From contig JARROA010000002.1 of assembly GCA_037384425.1 (NCBI GenBank), positions 135,358-199,357 of the forward strand: 64,000 nucleotides of DNA, given 5' to 3'. The notes below the pieces were generated by a model. It saw only the letters and a program-made list of their open reading frames with translations. It was not told where the DNA came from and made no database searches. Source of the stretch: Thiodiazotropha sp037384425. Lineage in GTDB: Bacteria; Pseudomonadota; Gammaproteobacteria; Chromatiales; Chromatiaceae. The translations under genes and the position numbers were made by a program. Within the stretch, counting starts at the first letter, position 1, and every line of letters begins with the position of its first letter. Shown one piece after another: positions 1 through 7,905 of the stretch.

Positions 1-237
1 CTCGACAAGGTGAAGGTGCTGGGCTACTCCAAACACTTTCCGCAATACCCCTGGACCATGCGTTCCGATCTGAAACCTGAACTCAAGCAGGCGATTCGAG
101 AGGCCTTCATCGAACTGGACGATCCGGCCGTGCTCAAGCCCTTCAAGGCCGATGCCTTCGCCGTCATCAGTGACAGCGACTACGATGTGGTGCGTCGTCT
201 CGGCACCCTCTTGCACCTCGATCTGGCCAAGTTCTGA
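1..237 (+). CDS. ptxB: Phosphite/phosphonate ABC transporter substrate-binding protein, C-terminal part
   Basis: The reading frame is open from the first base and ends at the TGA at 235-237, so only the last 78 residues of a PhnD/PtxB-type periplasmic binding protein are present. Visible features are the GYSKHFPQYPW segment and the VISDSDYDVVRRLG tail, which match the C-terminal lobe of the phosphonate/phosphite-binding family. The family captures the oxyanion in the periplasm and delivers it to the inner-membrane permease. The permease gene starts 2 bp after the stop, and a phosphite dehydrogenase follows, so the ligand is most likely phosphite rather than an organophosphonate. The specific symbol rests on this context, because the ligand-contacting N-terminal part lies outside the window. 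Confidence 0.82.
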   Translation, partial: LDKVKVLGYSKHFPQYPWTMRSDLKPELKQAIREAFIELDDPAVLKPFKADAFAVISDSDYDVVRRLGTLLHLDLAKF

Positions 238-239
238 GC

Positions 240-1049
240 ATGAGCGAAACCGCCACGCAACACTTCGACGAACTGCTCGACAGGCAGGGCCGGGCCTGGA
301 ACCGGGGTATGTTCCAGCTCGGTGTCGTACTGGCGGTGATCGCCGCCAGTTCCTACTACGTCGGACTGTTCGACATGCCCCGGCTGGCCGATGGTGTGCC
401 CAGCATCGTCGGTCTGGCCGGAGAGATGTTTCCGCCCGACTTCAGCCAGGCGGACCGGTGGATGAAACCGCTCTTCGATACCCTGGCCATGAGCGTCGCC
501 GGCACTGCGCTGGCGGTCACCCTGTCCCTCCCGCTGGCCTTTCTCGCGGCGCGCAACACGTCGCCTCATCCGCTGGTATACCAGGCCGCCCGCGGGGTGC
601 TCAACGCCCTGCGCGCGGTGCCCGAGCTGATCATGGGTATTCTCTTCGTGGCCGCTGTCGGCTTTGGCGCCCTGCCTGGCGTGCTGGCCCTGGGTCTGCA
701 CTCGGTGGGGATGGTCGGCAAGTTTTTCGCCGAGGCGGTGGAGCATGTGGACGAGGCTCCGGTGGAGGCTGCACGCGCCGCCGGCGCCACACCCCTGCAA
801 GTGGTGCTGCACGGAGTACTGCCGCAGGTACTGCCGCAGATGGCCGACATCTCGATCTACCGCTGGGAGTACAACTTCCGCGCCTCCACCGTGATGGGCA
901 TGGTGGGTGCGGGCGGCATCGGATTTGAGCTGATCGGTTCACTGCGCATCATGCAGTATCAGGACGTCTCGGCGCTGTTGCTGATCATCCTGCTGATGGT
1001 GACCCTGGTCGACGCCTTCAGCGACACCCTGCGCAAGCGTTTCAAATAA
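240..1049 (+). CDS. ptxC: Phosphite/phosphonate ABC transporter permease (PhnE family)
   Basis: A 269-residue integral membrane protein of the PhnE/PtxC family. An N-terminal cytoplasmic stretch is followed by a hydrophobic helix (GVVLAVIAASSYYVG), several further membrane segments and the C-terminal helix LLLIILLMVTLVDAF. The EAA-type loop that contacts the ATPase is seen as RASTVMGMVGAGGIG, typical of phosphonate-family permeases. It would form the inner-membrane channel for phosphite import with the upstream binding protein and an ATPase (PtxA) expected before the window. The start ATG lies 2 bp after the upstream stop, which implies translational coupling, and ptxD begins 15 bp downstream. 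PhnE is the alternative name if the system imports phosphonates, but ptxD next door favours phosphite. Confidence 0.88.
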   Translation: MSETATQHFDELLDRQGRAWNRGMFQLGVVLAVIAASSYYVGLFDMPRLADGVPSIVGLAGEMFPPDFSQADRWMKPLFDTLAMSVAGTALAVTLSLPLAFLAARNTSPHPLVYQAARGVLNALRAVPELIMGILFVAAVGFGALPGVLALGLHSVGMVGKFFAEAVEHVDEAPVEAARAAGATPLQVVLHGVLPQVLPQMADISIYRWEYNFRASTVMGMVGAGGIGFELIGSLRIMQYQDVSALLLIILLMVTLVDAFSDTLRKRFK

Positions 1050-1064
1050 CATGGAGGATCAACG

Positions 1065-2072
1065 ATGAAACCCAAAGCCGTACTCACCCACTGGGTACAC
1101 CCCGAGGTGGTCGACTATCTGCGGGAATCGTGCGAAGTGGTGGTCAACGACAGCCGGGAGAGCCTGCCGCGTGAGGAGCTCATCAATCGCGCCAGGGATG
1201 CGCAGGCGTTGATGACCTTCATGCCGGACAGCCTCGACGATGCGTTCCTTGCCGCCTGTCCGAATCTGCGTATCGTCGCCTGCGCCCTCAAGGGGTACGA
1301 TAATTTCGATGTCGAGGCCTGCACCCGGCGTGGCGTCTGGATCAGCAACGTGCCCGACCTGCTGACGGTGCCCACGGCGGAGCTGACCATCGGTCTGCTC
1401 ATCGGCCTGACCCGCAAGCTGCTGGCCGGGGACCGGCTGGTGCGCTCGGGTGAGTTTCAGGGCTGGCGACCGGTGCTCTACGGCGCCGGGCTGACCGGCA
1501 AGACGCTCGGCATCATCGGCATGGGGGCGGTGGGGAAAGCGATCGCCAAACGCCTGAGCGGCTACGACATGCGCCTGCTGTATACCGACCCCGAGCCCCT
1601 GTCCCGCGAGCGGGAGCTGGATCTGGGACTGAACGGGGTGTCGCTGGAGATCCTGCTGTCGTTGAGCGATTACGTGGTGCCGATGGTGCCCATGAACAGC
1701 AAGACCCTGCACCTGATCAACGACAAAACCCTGGGGCTGATGAAACCGGGGGCCTTCCTTATCAACACCTGCCGCGGTTCCGTGGTCGATGAGGAGGCGG
1801 TGATCCGTGCCTTGTCCGACGGCCGGCTCGCCGGTTATGCAGCGGACGTCTTCGAAATGGAGGAGTGGGTGCGTGAGGATCGTCCACGCGCCATTCCCCA
1901 GGCGTTGTTGGAGGAGACGGCGCGCACCCTGTTTACACCTCACCTGGGTTCGGCCGTGGACGGGGTGCGAAAGGAGATTGCCATGGAGGCGGCTCACAAC
2001 ATTGTGCAGGCGCTTGCTGGGGACCAACCCCGGGGTGCGCTCAATCTGCCGCTGGCGAGGGATCTGGCCTGA
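1065..2072 (+). CDS. ptxD: Phosphite (phosphonate) dehydrogenase, NAD-dependent
   Basis: A 335-residue D-2-hydroxyacid dehydrogenase-family enzyme that oxidises phosphite to phosphate with reduction of NAD+. Residues known to matter in the characterised PtxD are present at equal or nearly equal numbering: Met53 (TFMPD), Lys76 (ALKGYDN), Trp134 (GWRPVLYG), Arg237 (NTCRGSVVDE), Glu266 (DVFEMEEW) and the catalytic His293 (FTPHLGSA). The Rossmann motif is GMGAVG (152-157). Asp175 sits where PtxD has Glu175, an acidic residue that favours NAD over NADP. The start ATG follows GGAGG with good spacing. Position inside ptxBCD-lysR supports the assignment. General glycerate or lactate dehydrogenases lack the ALKGYDN, FMPD and FEMEEW combination, so that alternative is unlikely. 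Confidence 0.95.
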   Translation: MKPKAVLTHWVHPEVVDYLRESCEVVVNDSRESLPREELINRARDAQALMTFMPDSLDDAFLAACPNLRIVACALKGYDNFDVEACTRRGVWISNVPDLLTVPTAELTIGLLIGLTRKLLAGDRLVRSGEFQGWRPVLYGAGLTGKTLGIIGMGAVGKAIAKRLSGYDMRLLYTDPEPLSRERELDLGLNGVSLEILLSLSDYVVPMVPMNSKTLHLINDKTLGLMKPGAFLINTCRGSVVDEEAVIRALSDGRLAGYAADVFEMEEWVREDRPRAIPQALLEETARTLFTPHLGSAVDGVRKEIAMEAAHNIVQALAGDQPRGALNLPLARDLA

Positions 2073-2944
2073 CTCATCTGAATCTGGAGCATATCGCCAC
2101 CTTCCTGGCCTTGGTCCGCAACGGGAATTTCCGCAAGGCGGCTGCTGAACGCGGCATCTCCCAGGGAGCGATTTCGCAGCACATAAAAAAGCTGGAGATC
2201 CTGCTCGGCACCCAATTGGTGGAGCGCACGCAACAGGGTTGTTCGCCGACCTCGGACGGGGAGCGGCTGCTGCCCCATGCGGAGAGTCTGCTGCGGGTCA
2301 ACGGGCGTGCGCTCAATGCAATTCAGCGGGAGAGCGTGGTGGTCGGTGCCAGCTCCAATGTCGGCACCTACCTGCTGCAGCCTGAGATCAAGGCGTTTCT
2401 CGACAGGGCCGGAGGCCGTTGCGATGTCGAGCTGGTGATCCGGCGTAATCCAACGGTGGCGGAGAAGCTCGAGAGCGGGGAAGTCGACGTGGCGGTGATG
2501 GAGTGGTGGGATGGCCGGCCAGGCTGTACCGCTGCTCTGTGGCGACGCGAGGAGATGCTGGTAATCGTGCCACCCGATCACGCCTGGGTCGGTATGCCGG
2601 GCATTCCCCCATCGCTGCTGTGTGAGTCGCAGATGCTGGGCGGGGAATCGGGTACCGGCACCGGCAGATTGCTGGCACGTTACTTCGGCGATCGGGCCGG
2701 CGGTATGCGGAGTGCCATGAGTCTGGGCAGCACGGAGGCGGTCAAACAGTGGGTCAAGGCTGGACTGGGCGTGTCATTGGTGCTGGCTGGCAGCGTCGAG
2801 CGGGAGCGCCGTGACGGTACACTCTGCGCGATTCCTGTCGAGGGTGAGCCGCTGTATAAAGAACTCTACGTTGTATGGCGTGATGCGTTGTCACCACAGA
2901 GCCTGTCGAGGCGGTTCGCCGAGAGCCTGCTTGTGGATGATTAA
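2069..2944 (+). CDS. ptxE: LysR-family regulator of the phosphite cluster
   Basis: A LysR-type regulator of about 291 residues. The winged-helix DNA-binding domain at the N-terminus (AAERGISQGAISQHIKKLE) is followed by the effector-binding domain. It directly follows ptxD, as ptxE does in the known ptxABCDE operon, so it probably controls phosphite use. The start is unusual. The HTH domain requires translation from LNLEHIATFLALV onward (2078-2116), but there is no in-frame ATG, GTG or TTG before the TTG at 2111, which would delete helix 1. The best candidate is CTG at 2069, preceded by GAGGGA with a 7-base spacer and overlapping the ptxD stop (CTGA). CTG at 2078 is the alternative. The family and reading frame are certain; the exact start is inferred. 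Confidence 0.85.
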   Translation: MTHLNLEHIATFLALVRNGNFRKAAAERGISQGAISQHIKKLEILLGTQLVERTQQGCSPTSDGERLLPHAESLLRVNGRALNAIQRESVVVGASSNVGTYLLQPEIKAFLDRAGGRCDVELVIRRNPTVAEKLESGEVDVAVMEWWDGRPGCTAALWRREEMLVIVPPDHAWVGMPGIPPSLLCESQMLGGESGTGTGRLLARYFGDRAGGMRSAMSLGSTEAVKQWVKAGLGVSLVLAGSVERERRDGTLCAIPVEGEPLYKELYVVWRDALSPQSLSRRFAESLLVDD

Positions 2945-3014
2945 GAGCGGGTTTTTTGCCGCGCAGAAACGACACAGGGATCGGAGTGTGATGGCGCTCA
3001 GTTAAATACCATTT

Positions 3015-3075
3015 TGGTGGGGCAGGGCCCCACCCTGCACTTAATTCGAGCGATAGGGTGGGGCCCTGTCCATCA
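3015..3075. repeat. REP-like palindromic repeat, type A (inverted pair)
   Basis: Two inverted copies of a GC-rich palindromic unit. TGGTGGGGCAGGGCCCCACC at the left end and its inverted partner at 3055-3075 (AGGGTGGGGCCCTGTCCATC) flank a short AT-rich spacer. The same unit occurs at 15371-15430, with fragments at 25261 and 25599. It lies between ptxE and the next gene. The form is that of a REPIN or BIME mobilised by a RAYT transposase, but no such transposase is in the window. Confidence 0.8.
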
Positions 3076-3185
3076 AATCCAATTGAATTGCACCGAGCTG
3101 TTCGGTGTTCTATCACTTTAAGACTCGCCATTCGGATCGGCGCGAATTCACTTCGACCCTCCAGGTGGGGTATGTTGAGTGAACG

Positions 3186-3713
3186 ATGAACCCGATAACC
3201 ACCTGTGACCTGCCGGAAACAGCACTGCTCGTGCGATATCGGCATGCGGGCGCGTATACCGATTGCTTTGTGCTCGACATTCCGCGCGCGGTTTCCCAGG
3301 CAGCCTATGTCGAGGCCTTCTACACCACCTGGCTGTTCAAGCTCGAACGTCGGCTGTTGTCCTGGTTCATGCATCGGCCCTCAACGGATCTCGAAGCGGC
3401 TGAACTGGCACTCGGTCGGAGAGACGAATTTGCGGCCTGGCGTGTGGAGGGGCGTGACAACGACCAGTTGCTGATGTGTGATTTTCAGGAGCGTACACGT
3501 TCATGGCTGATGAGTGTTACGGCACGTGACGGTCACGGCAGCCGGCTCTACTTCGGTTCCGCCGTGGTGCCGGTCGTCGACAGTTCGGGGCAGGCGCGCA
3601 TGGGTTTGCTGTTTCGCGCCCTGCTGGGTTTTCATCGATTCTATTCGCGTGCATTATTGCATGCCGCGGTATCGAGGCTTTCAAATATTGGCGACGAGCT
3701 GTCATCAACTTGA
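3186..3713 (+). CDS. Hypothetical protein
   Basis: A 175-residue soluble protein that I do not recognise with confidence. It has no signal peptide or membrane segment. Visible features are an aromatic- and charge-rich middle (LERRLLSWFMHRP, AAWRVEGRD), a segment SWLMSVTARDGHGSRLYFG and a C-terminal RALLGFHRFYSRALLHA helix. The layout of alternating strands followed by a C-terminal helix recalls DUF2867/SRPBCC-like small folds, but this is only an impression. It stands alone between two palindromic repeat loci (3015-3075 and 3791-3854), so it appears to be a single-gene unit. The ATG at 3186 follows a weak GGTGGGG stretch and is the first start in frame. Confidence 0.6.
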   Translation: MNPITTCDLPETALLVRYRHAGAYTDCFVLDIPRAVSQAAYVEAFYTTWLFKLERRLLSWFMHRPSTDLEAAELALGRRDEFAAWRVEGRDNDQLLMCDFQERTRSWLMSVTARDGHGSRLYFGSAVVPVVDSSGQARMGLLFRALLGFHRFYSRALLHAAVSRLSNIGDELSST

Positions 3714-3790
3714 GGTCACGACAAGGATCACAGTGCAGTGGCACTGAGTTAAGACACGAAAGTAAGTTTTGTACGCTGTTTTGCCCGGAA

Positions 3791-3854
3791 TTCGGTGCGG
3801 CAAGCCGCACCCTACCCCTAATTTAATCGTAGGGCGCGGCTTGCCGCACCGAAA
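3791..3854. repeat. REP-like palindromic repeat, type B (inverted pair)
   Basis: A second family of palindromic unit: TTCGGTGCGGCAAGCCGCAC at 3791 is paired with its inverted copy ending at 3854 (GGGCGCGGCTTGCCGCACCG), separated by an AT-rich spacer. The same paired unit is found at 15461-15522. It lies just downstream of the hypothetical gene that ends at 3713. Confidence 0.8.
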
Positions 3855-3877
3855 AATAGGCTTAACTGATTGCCATT

Positions 3878-3941
3878 CGGTCTCGGAGCGGCTGTGTCGA
3901 AACAGATCTCACCCCGAGACCGGATGCGCCTCCAAGGCGCG
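3878..3941. other. Inverted repeats in the leader of the acetyltransferase gene
   Basis: A perfect 9-bp inverted repeat (CGGTCTCGG at 3878-3886, CCGAGACCG at 3914-3922) is followed at once by a second small hairpin (GCGCC/GGCGC, 3927-3941). The start codon of the GNAT gene follows at 3966. This could be an operator or a structured 5' leader; there is no poly-T run, so it is not an intrinsic terminator. Confidence 0.4.
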
Positions 3942-3965
3942 TGGAAATTTGAGCCAGGAGTTTTC

Positions 3966-4409
3966 GTGAACATAGCCATCGTCAGATCCGATACGGAGAT
4001 CGCCGCCTGTTACCCGGTAATGAGCGAACTGCGTCCGCACATCGCCGAGGGGGAGTTCGTCGAACGTGTGCGTCGCCTGGAAGAGGACGGATATCGACTC
4101 GTCTGCCTGTGGCAAGATGGAGTCCCACAGGCCGTGGCCGGTATCCGAACCGGCGAGAATCTCGCCTGGGGCAGGTTCCTCTACGTGGATGACCTGGTGA
4201 CGGCCCCCGCTCAACGGTCGAAAGGCCATGGCGCCCGTCTGCTGGCCTGGATCCGGGAGTACGCGGCCAAGCAGGGTTGCGCGCAATTGCATCTCGACTC
4301 CGGGCTGCAGCGCTTGGATGCGCATCGCTTCTATGAGCGGGAAGGGGTTGCGAAGTTCGGGTTTCATTTTGCCGAGATATTGGCGTTCGGAAACGCATCC
4401 GGTCGGTGA
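3966..4409 (+). CDS. GNAT-family N-acetyltransferase
   Basis: A 147-residue GNAT acetyltransferase that would transfer acetyl from acetyl-CoA to an amine of unknown substrate. The core is visible as strand beta-4 (FLYVDDLVTAP) and the acetyl-CoA pyrophosphate loop (QRSKGHGARLL, matching the Q/RxxGxG/A motif). Then comes the C-terminal LHLDSGLQRLDAHRFYEREG segment, where the Tyr is the usual general-acid position. I chose GTG at 3966 because CCAGGAG lies 5 bases upstream. Frames extending to 3870 would add a non-homologous leader. It is a monocistronic-looking gene between repeat-rich intergenic DNA and the zinc cluster. Substrate cannot be inferred from context. Confidence 0.85.
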   Translation: MNIAIVRSDTEIAACYPVMSELRPHIAEGEFVERVRRLEEDGYRLVCLWQDGVPQAVAGIRTGENLAWGRFLYVDDLVTAPAQRSKGHGARLLAWIREYAAKQGCAQLHLDSGLQRLDAHRFYEREGVAKFGFHFAEILAFGNASGR

Positions 4410-4480
4410 TGTGGCTTCGATCAACTTCGGCTGGGTCCCGGCTTGAATCGGTCCGGCCACTGCCCTAGTATCCACCGTCG

Positions 4481-4789
4481 ATGACCACCCGAACCCGCAA
4501 ACTGCGCTTTCCCATCCACCTGCTGCTGGCGGCATCGCTGTTGGCGCTCGGATGGTTCCAGCTGCACCACAAGCTGACGGCGCACCTCCACGATGACGGT
4601 GCGGCCTGCGAGATCTGCGTGTTTGCCGGCCAGCTGGGTGATGGTGTCATCGCTTCCCCCGTTGTTCCGGTCACGACGGATCTGCCGATCCGCTTCTCAG
4701 TGGCCAACCACTATGCGACGCCCTTTCTCGAGCCGCTGTTCCGCTCATCGCTGAGCCAGCGCGGGCCTCCCATCCACTCTCCAGCCTGA
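4481..4789 (+). CDS. Small DUF2946-like membrane-anchored protein, putative zinc chaperone
   Basis: A 102-residue protein with one hydrophobic N-terminal segment (FPIHLLLAASLLALGWF), then a histidine- and cysteine-containing stretch (HHKLTAHLHDDGAACEIC) and a loosely ordered tail. This is the layout of DUF2946-type proteins, some of which are annotated as zinc chaperones of ABC-type zinc uptake systems. The His/Cys cluster could bind Zn(II) in the periplasm. It is the first gene of a co-directional group with an outer-membrane barrel, ZnuA and ZnuB, which supports a metal role. The function is inferred from context and residue composition; no catalytic motif is seen. Confidence 0.65.
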   Translation: MTTRTRKLRFPIHLLLAASLLALGWFQLHHKLTAHLHDDGAACEICVFAGQLGDGVIASPVVPVTTDLPIRFSVANHYATPFLEPLFRSSLSQRGPPIHSPA

Positions 4790-4870
4790 TTCCTTCCTAA
4801 CTCTTTTTTGGTGTCACCGGCTCCCCGTGGGGCGGTGTATGCACCCCTATCCAGGTTTTGGAGAAACTGC

Positions 4871-6025
4871 ATGAACAGCAGACGACTCTTGCTCGCGGCC
4901 GCCTGCGCCGCGCCTTCGCTCGCCGTTGCGGCGGGCGCCAACTTCAACCCCGACATCGCCCTGATCCTCAGCGGCACCTATGGGGATTTCAAACAGGATC
5001 CGGAGACCTACGCCATTCCCGGTTTCCCCCTGGCCGAGGAGACCGGTCCGGGTGAAGAGGGCTTTTCGCTCGGCGAGTCGGAGCTCTCGGTCAGTGCCAA
5101 CATCGACCCCGACTGGTATGGCCAACTCACGGTGGCCTTGACCGGCGAGGGGGAGGTCGAGGTGGAGAACGCCTTCGTCCAGAGCTCTGCTCTCGGTAAC
5201 GGTCTGACCCTGCGTGCCGGCCGTTTCTTCTCCGCTATCGGCTACCTCAACGAGCAACACGCACACAGCTGGGATTTCGTTGATGCGCCACTGGCCTACC
5301 GTGCCCTGCTGGGCAACCAGCTGGGCGACGACGGGGTGCAGATCCGCTGGGTGGCGCCCATGGATCTCTATACCGAGCTGGGGGCCGAGTGGCTGCGCGG
5401 CGAGGCCTTCCCGGCGGGTGGCGGGGCCAACGAGGGCCGAGGTGCCTGGTCCGCCTTCGTCCATGTGGGTGGCGATCTCAACGCCAGCCACAGCTGGCGC
5501 GCCGGGCTCTCCTATGTCTCCGCCGAGTCCGATGAACGGCTCACCGAGAGCGAGGCGGGGGAGGATCTCTTCACCGGGGACAGCGACCTGATCATCGCCG
5601 ACCTGGTTTGGAAGTGGGCGCCCGAGGGCAACAGCTACGAGCGCAATCTCAAGCTTCAGGCCGAGTACCTGCGACGCCGGGACGAGGGTGAGTTCACCCC
5701 CGCCGGCGGGGCTGCGCTGCCCCTCGATGTGGTGGCCAATGGCTGGTATGCCCAGGCGGTCTATCAGTTCGTCCACGGCTGGCGGGTAGGCCTGCGCCAC
5801 GATCATCTGAAGACGGACGATCCCGGCAATGTTTTCAGCGGCACGGTGCTCGATACCCAGGGTCACACCCCTGCGCGCAACAGTCTGATGCTGGACTACG
5901 CCCATAGCGAGTTCAGCCGTCTTCGCCTGCAGTACAACCGCGACGAGTCGACCGCCGAGGCGGACAACCAGTGGTTCCTGCAGTACCAGATGAGTCTCGG
6001 CGCCCACGGCGCCCATCAGTTCTGA
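4871..6025 (+). CDS. Outer-membrane beta-barrel protein, probably zinc acquisition
   Basis: A 384-residue exported protein. The signal peptide MNSRRLLLAAACAAPSLAVA is followed by a region rich in amphipathic strands with aromatic girdles (e.g. NGLTLRAGRFFSAIGYLNEQ, WRVGLRHDHLKTDD), and the chain ends in Phe as outer-membrane barrels do. No TonB box or plug domain is visible, so it is porin-like rather than a full TonB-dependent receptor. It is long for a simple porin but fits proteins found beside zinc ABC transporters. The ATG at 4871 is preceded by GGAG. The gene lies 15 bp before znuA and would supply Zn(II) to the periplasm, which is an inference from position. Confidence 0.72.
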   Translation: MNSRRLLLAAACAAPSLAVAAGANFNPDIALILSGTYGDFKQDPETYAIPGFPLAEETGPGEEGFSLGESELSVSANIDPDWYGQLTVALTGEGEVEVENAFVQSSALGNGLTLRAGRFFSAIGYLNEQHAHSWDFVDAPLAYRALLGNQLGDDGVQIRWVAPMDLYTELGAEWLRGEAFPAGGGANEGRGAWSAFVHVGGDLNASHSWRAGLSYVSAESDERLTESEAGEDLFTGDSDLIIADLVWKWAPEGNSYERNLKLQAEYLRRRDEGEFTPAGGAALPLDVVANGWYAQAVYQFVHGWRVGLRHDHLKTDDPGNVFSGTVLDTQGHTPARNSLMLDYAHSEFSRLRLQYNRDESTAEADNQWFLQYQMSLGAHGAHQF

Positions 6026-6039
6026 GGGAGGGTGAGAAA

Positions 6040-6948
6040 ATGAAACGAACACTGCAAGTTGTCATGCTTCTGCTGCAGGCACTGCTGCTGCCACTGGCGA
6101 GCGCCGCCGAACTCAAGGTCTTCGCCTGCGAACCCGAGTGGGCCGCCCTGACACAGGAGCTGGCCGGCGAGCATGCCGATATCAGCGTCGCCACCACCGC
6201 GCGTCAGGACCCGCACCACATTCAGGCTCGCCCCTCGCTGATCGCCCGCCTGCGCAATGCCGACCTGGCGGTCTGCACCGGCGCCGGCCTGGAGAGCGGC
6301 TGGCTGCCGATGCTGCAGCGCCAATCCGGCAACCCAAGGGTGCAGAACGGCCGTCCCGGCCTGTTCGAGGCGGCCATGCAGGTGGAGCGCCTGGAGGTAC
6401 CGCAGACGGTCGATCGGGCCATGGGCGATGTGCATCCGGAGGGCAATCCCCATGTGCAGACCGACCCGCGCCGGATCGCCCGCATCGCCGAGGCCCTGAG
6501 CGCAAGGCTGCAGCAGATCGATCCGTCCCATGCGGCGGATTACGCGGCCCGACTGGCCGACTTCTCCGAGCGCTGGCAGGCAGCGCTGGCGCGCTGGGAT
6601 AAGCGGGCACAACCGCTGCGTGGCCAGCGGGTGGTGGCCCACCACAAGGGCTGGGTCTATCTGTTCGACTGGTTGGGTATCGTTGAGGCCGGCGAGCTGG
6701 AGTCGAAACCGGGGCTGCCCCCGTCGGCGGGCCATTTGGCCGAGCTCAAGGCCGAGCTGGCGACGAATCCGGCGGCGATGGTCGTCCGTGCCGCCTACCA
6801 GGATGATCGCGCCGACCGCTGGCTGGCGCGGGAGACCGGCATACCGGCGGTGGAACTGCCCTTCACCGTGGGCGGCACGCCGGAGGCGAAGGATCTGTTC
6901 GGACTTTTCGACGATACCCTCGAACGTCTGCTGCAGGCCCTGAAGTGA
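6040..6948 (+). CDS. znuA: Zinc ABC transporter substrate-binding protein
   Basis: A 302-residue periplasmic metal-binding protein of the ZnuA/TroA cluster (SBP_bac_9). The signal peptide is MKRTLQVVMLLLQALLLPLASA. The first metal ligand region is DPHHIQARPS, the family signature; further His residues are in GNPHVQTDPRRIA and VVAHHKGWVYL. The His/Asp-rich loop of E. coli ZnuA is absent. It would bind Zn(II), or possibly Mn(II), and hand it to the permease encoded next, whose GTG start overlaps this stop by 4 bp. The start ATG follows GAGGGAGG. Zinc rather than manganese is suggested by the upstream His-rich small protein and barrel. Confidence 0.88.
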   Translation: MKRTLQVVMLLLQALLLPLASAAELKVFACEPEWAALTQELAGEHADISVATTARQDPHHIQARPSLIARLRNADLAVCTGAGLESGWLPMLQRQSGNPRVQNGRPGLFEAAMQVERLEVPQTVDRAMGDVHPEGNPHVQTDPRRIARIAEALSARLQQIDPSHAADYAARLADFSERWQAALARWDKRAQPLRGQRVVAHHKGWVYLFDWLGIVEAGELESKPGLPPSAGHLAELKAELATNPAAMVVRAAYQDDRADRWLARETGIPAVELPFTVGGTPEAKDLFGLFDDTLERLLQALK

Positions 6949-7721
6949 CCCTCGGCGGGCTCGATATCGCCATTCTAGGTCCCGCCTTCGTGGCGGGGCT
7001 GCTGGTACTCTCGACCCATGTGCCGTTGGGCCGACAGGTACTGGCCCGCGGCATCATCTTCATCGATTTGGCCATCGCTCAGGTGGCCGGCGTCGGTGTC
7101 ATCCTCGCCGCCAACCTGGGCTGGGACGAGCACGGCCTGGCGGCGCAGCTGGCGGCCTTCCTCGCCGCCCTCGCCGGTGCCGTGCTGCTGTGGGGCATCG
7201 AGAAGCTGTGGCCTGAGATCCAGGAGGCGCTGATCGGCGTGCTGTTCGTGATCTCCGCCTGTGTCGGCATCCTGTTGCTGGCGCACAATCCGGAGGGGGG
7301 TGAACATCTGCGGGATCTGCTGGTAGGGCAGATTCTCTGGGTCGACTACGCCAGCCTGGCGACACCGACACTGGTTTACGCGGCCATCCTCGGCATCTGG
7401 TTTCTGTGGCCGGCGCGGGGACACCCGCTGGTCTTCTATCCCCTGTTCGCGGTGGCGGTCACCCTGTCGGTACAGCTGGTGGGCGTCTATCTGGTCTTCG
7501 CCAGCCTGATCCTGCCGGCCATCGCCACCCGCAAACAGCAGGCGGACGCTACCCTCTGGCTGGGCTATCTGCTCGGGGCTCTCGGCTATGGCGGTGGTTT
7601 GCTGTTGTCGCTCTGGCTTGATATGCCGGCGGGGGCATTGATCGTCTGTTGTCTGTTCGGCGTGGTGCTGCCCTGGTTGGTGGTGCCCCTTGTATGCTCC
7701 GCCGGCAGGCTTGAGTCTTGA
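6945..7721 (+). CDS. znuB: Metal (zinc) ABC transporter permease
   Basis: A 258-residue polytopic membrane protein of the ABC-3 family (ZnuB/TroC type) with about seven to eight hydrophobic segments (e.g. ILGPAFVAGLLVLSTHVPLG, LVFASLILPAIATRKQ). The segment FIDLAIAQVAGVGVILA is the conserved family region. It starts with GTG, overlapping the znuA stop (GTGA), so the two are translationally coupled. No ATPase gene (znuC) accompanies it: the next gene is a lipoprotein after 184 bp. The transporter must use an ATPase encoded elsewhere, or the locus has lost it. Confidence 0.88.
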   Translation: MTLGGLDIAILGPAFVAGLLVLSTHVPLGRQVLARGIIFIDLAIAQVAGVGVILAANLGWDEHGLAAQLAAFLAALAGAVLLWGIEKLWPEIQEALIGVLFVISACVGILLLAHNPEGGEHLRDLLVGQILWVDYASLATPTLVYAAILGIWFLWPARGHPLVFYPLFAVAVTLSVQLVGVYLVFASLILPAIATRKQQADATLWLGYLLGALGYGGGLLLSLWLDMPAGALIVCCLFGVVLPWLVVPLVCSAGRLES

Positions 7722-7905
7722 GAGCTTTCAGTGGCTGTTGCCTCCGCAGCCCCGGTTCGGCAGTCGAACCGATGGGGTGGAGGCCGAGGTTTGGAGATTT
7801 CTGGATCTGATACTTATAATCAGCCGGCAAACTGATCGGCAGGGTTATTTGCTGGTTTCAGGCCTGCGCCTGAATTTGTTGTTTTTCCATAGGAAGGAGC
7901 GATCA

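Noticed and set aside
1059..2027. Long minus-strand open frame opposite ptxD
   Set aside because: Its product is His/Gln-rich without motifs and it lies fully antisense to a strongly conserved gene; it is a by-product of GC-rich codon use.
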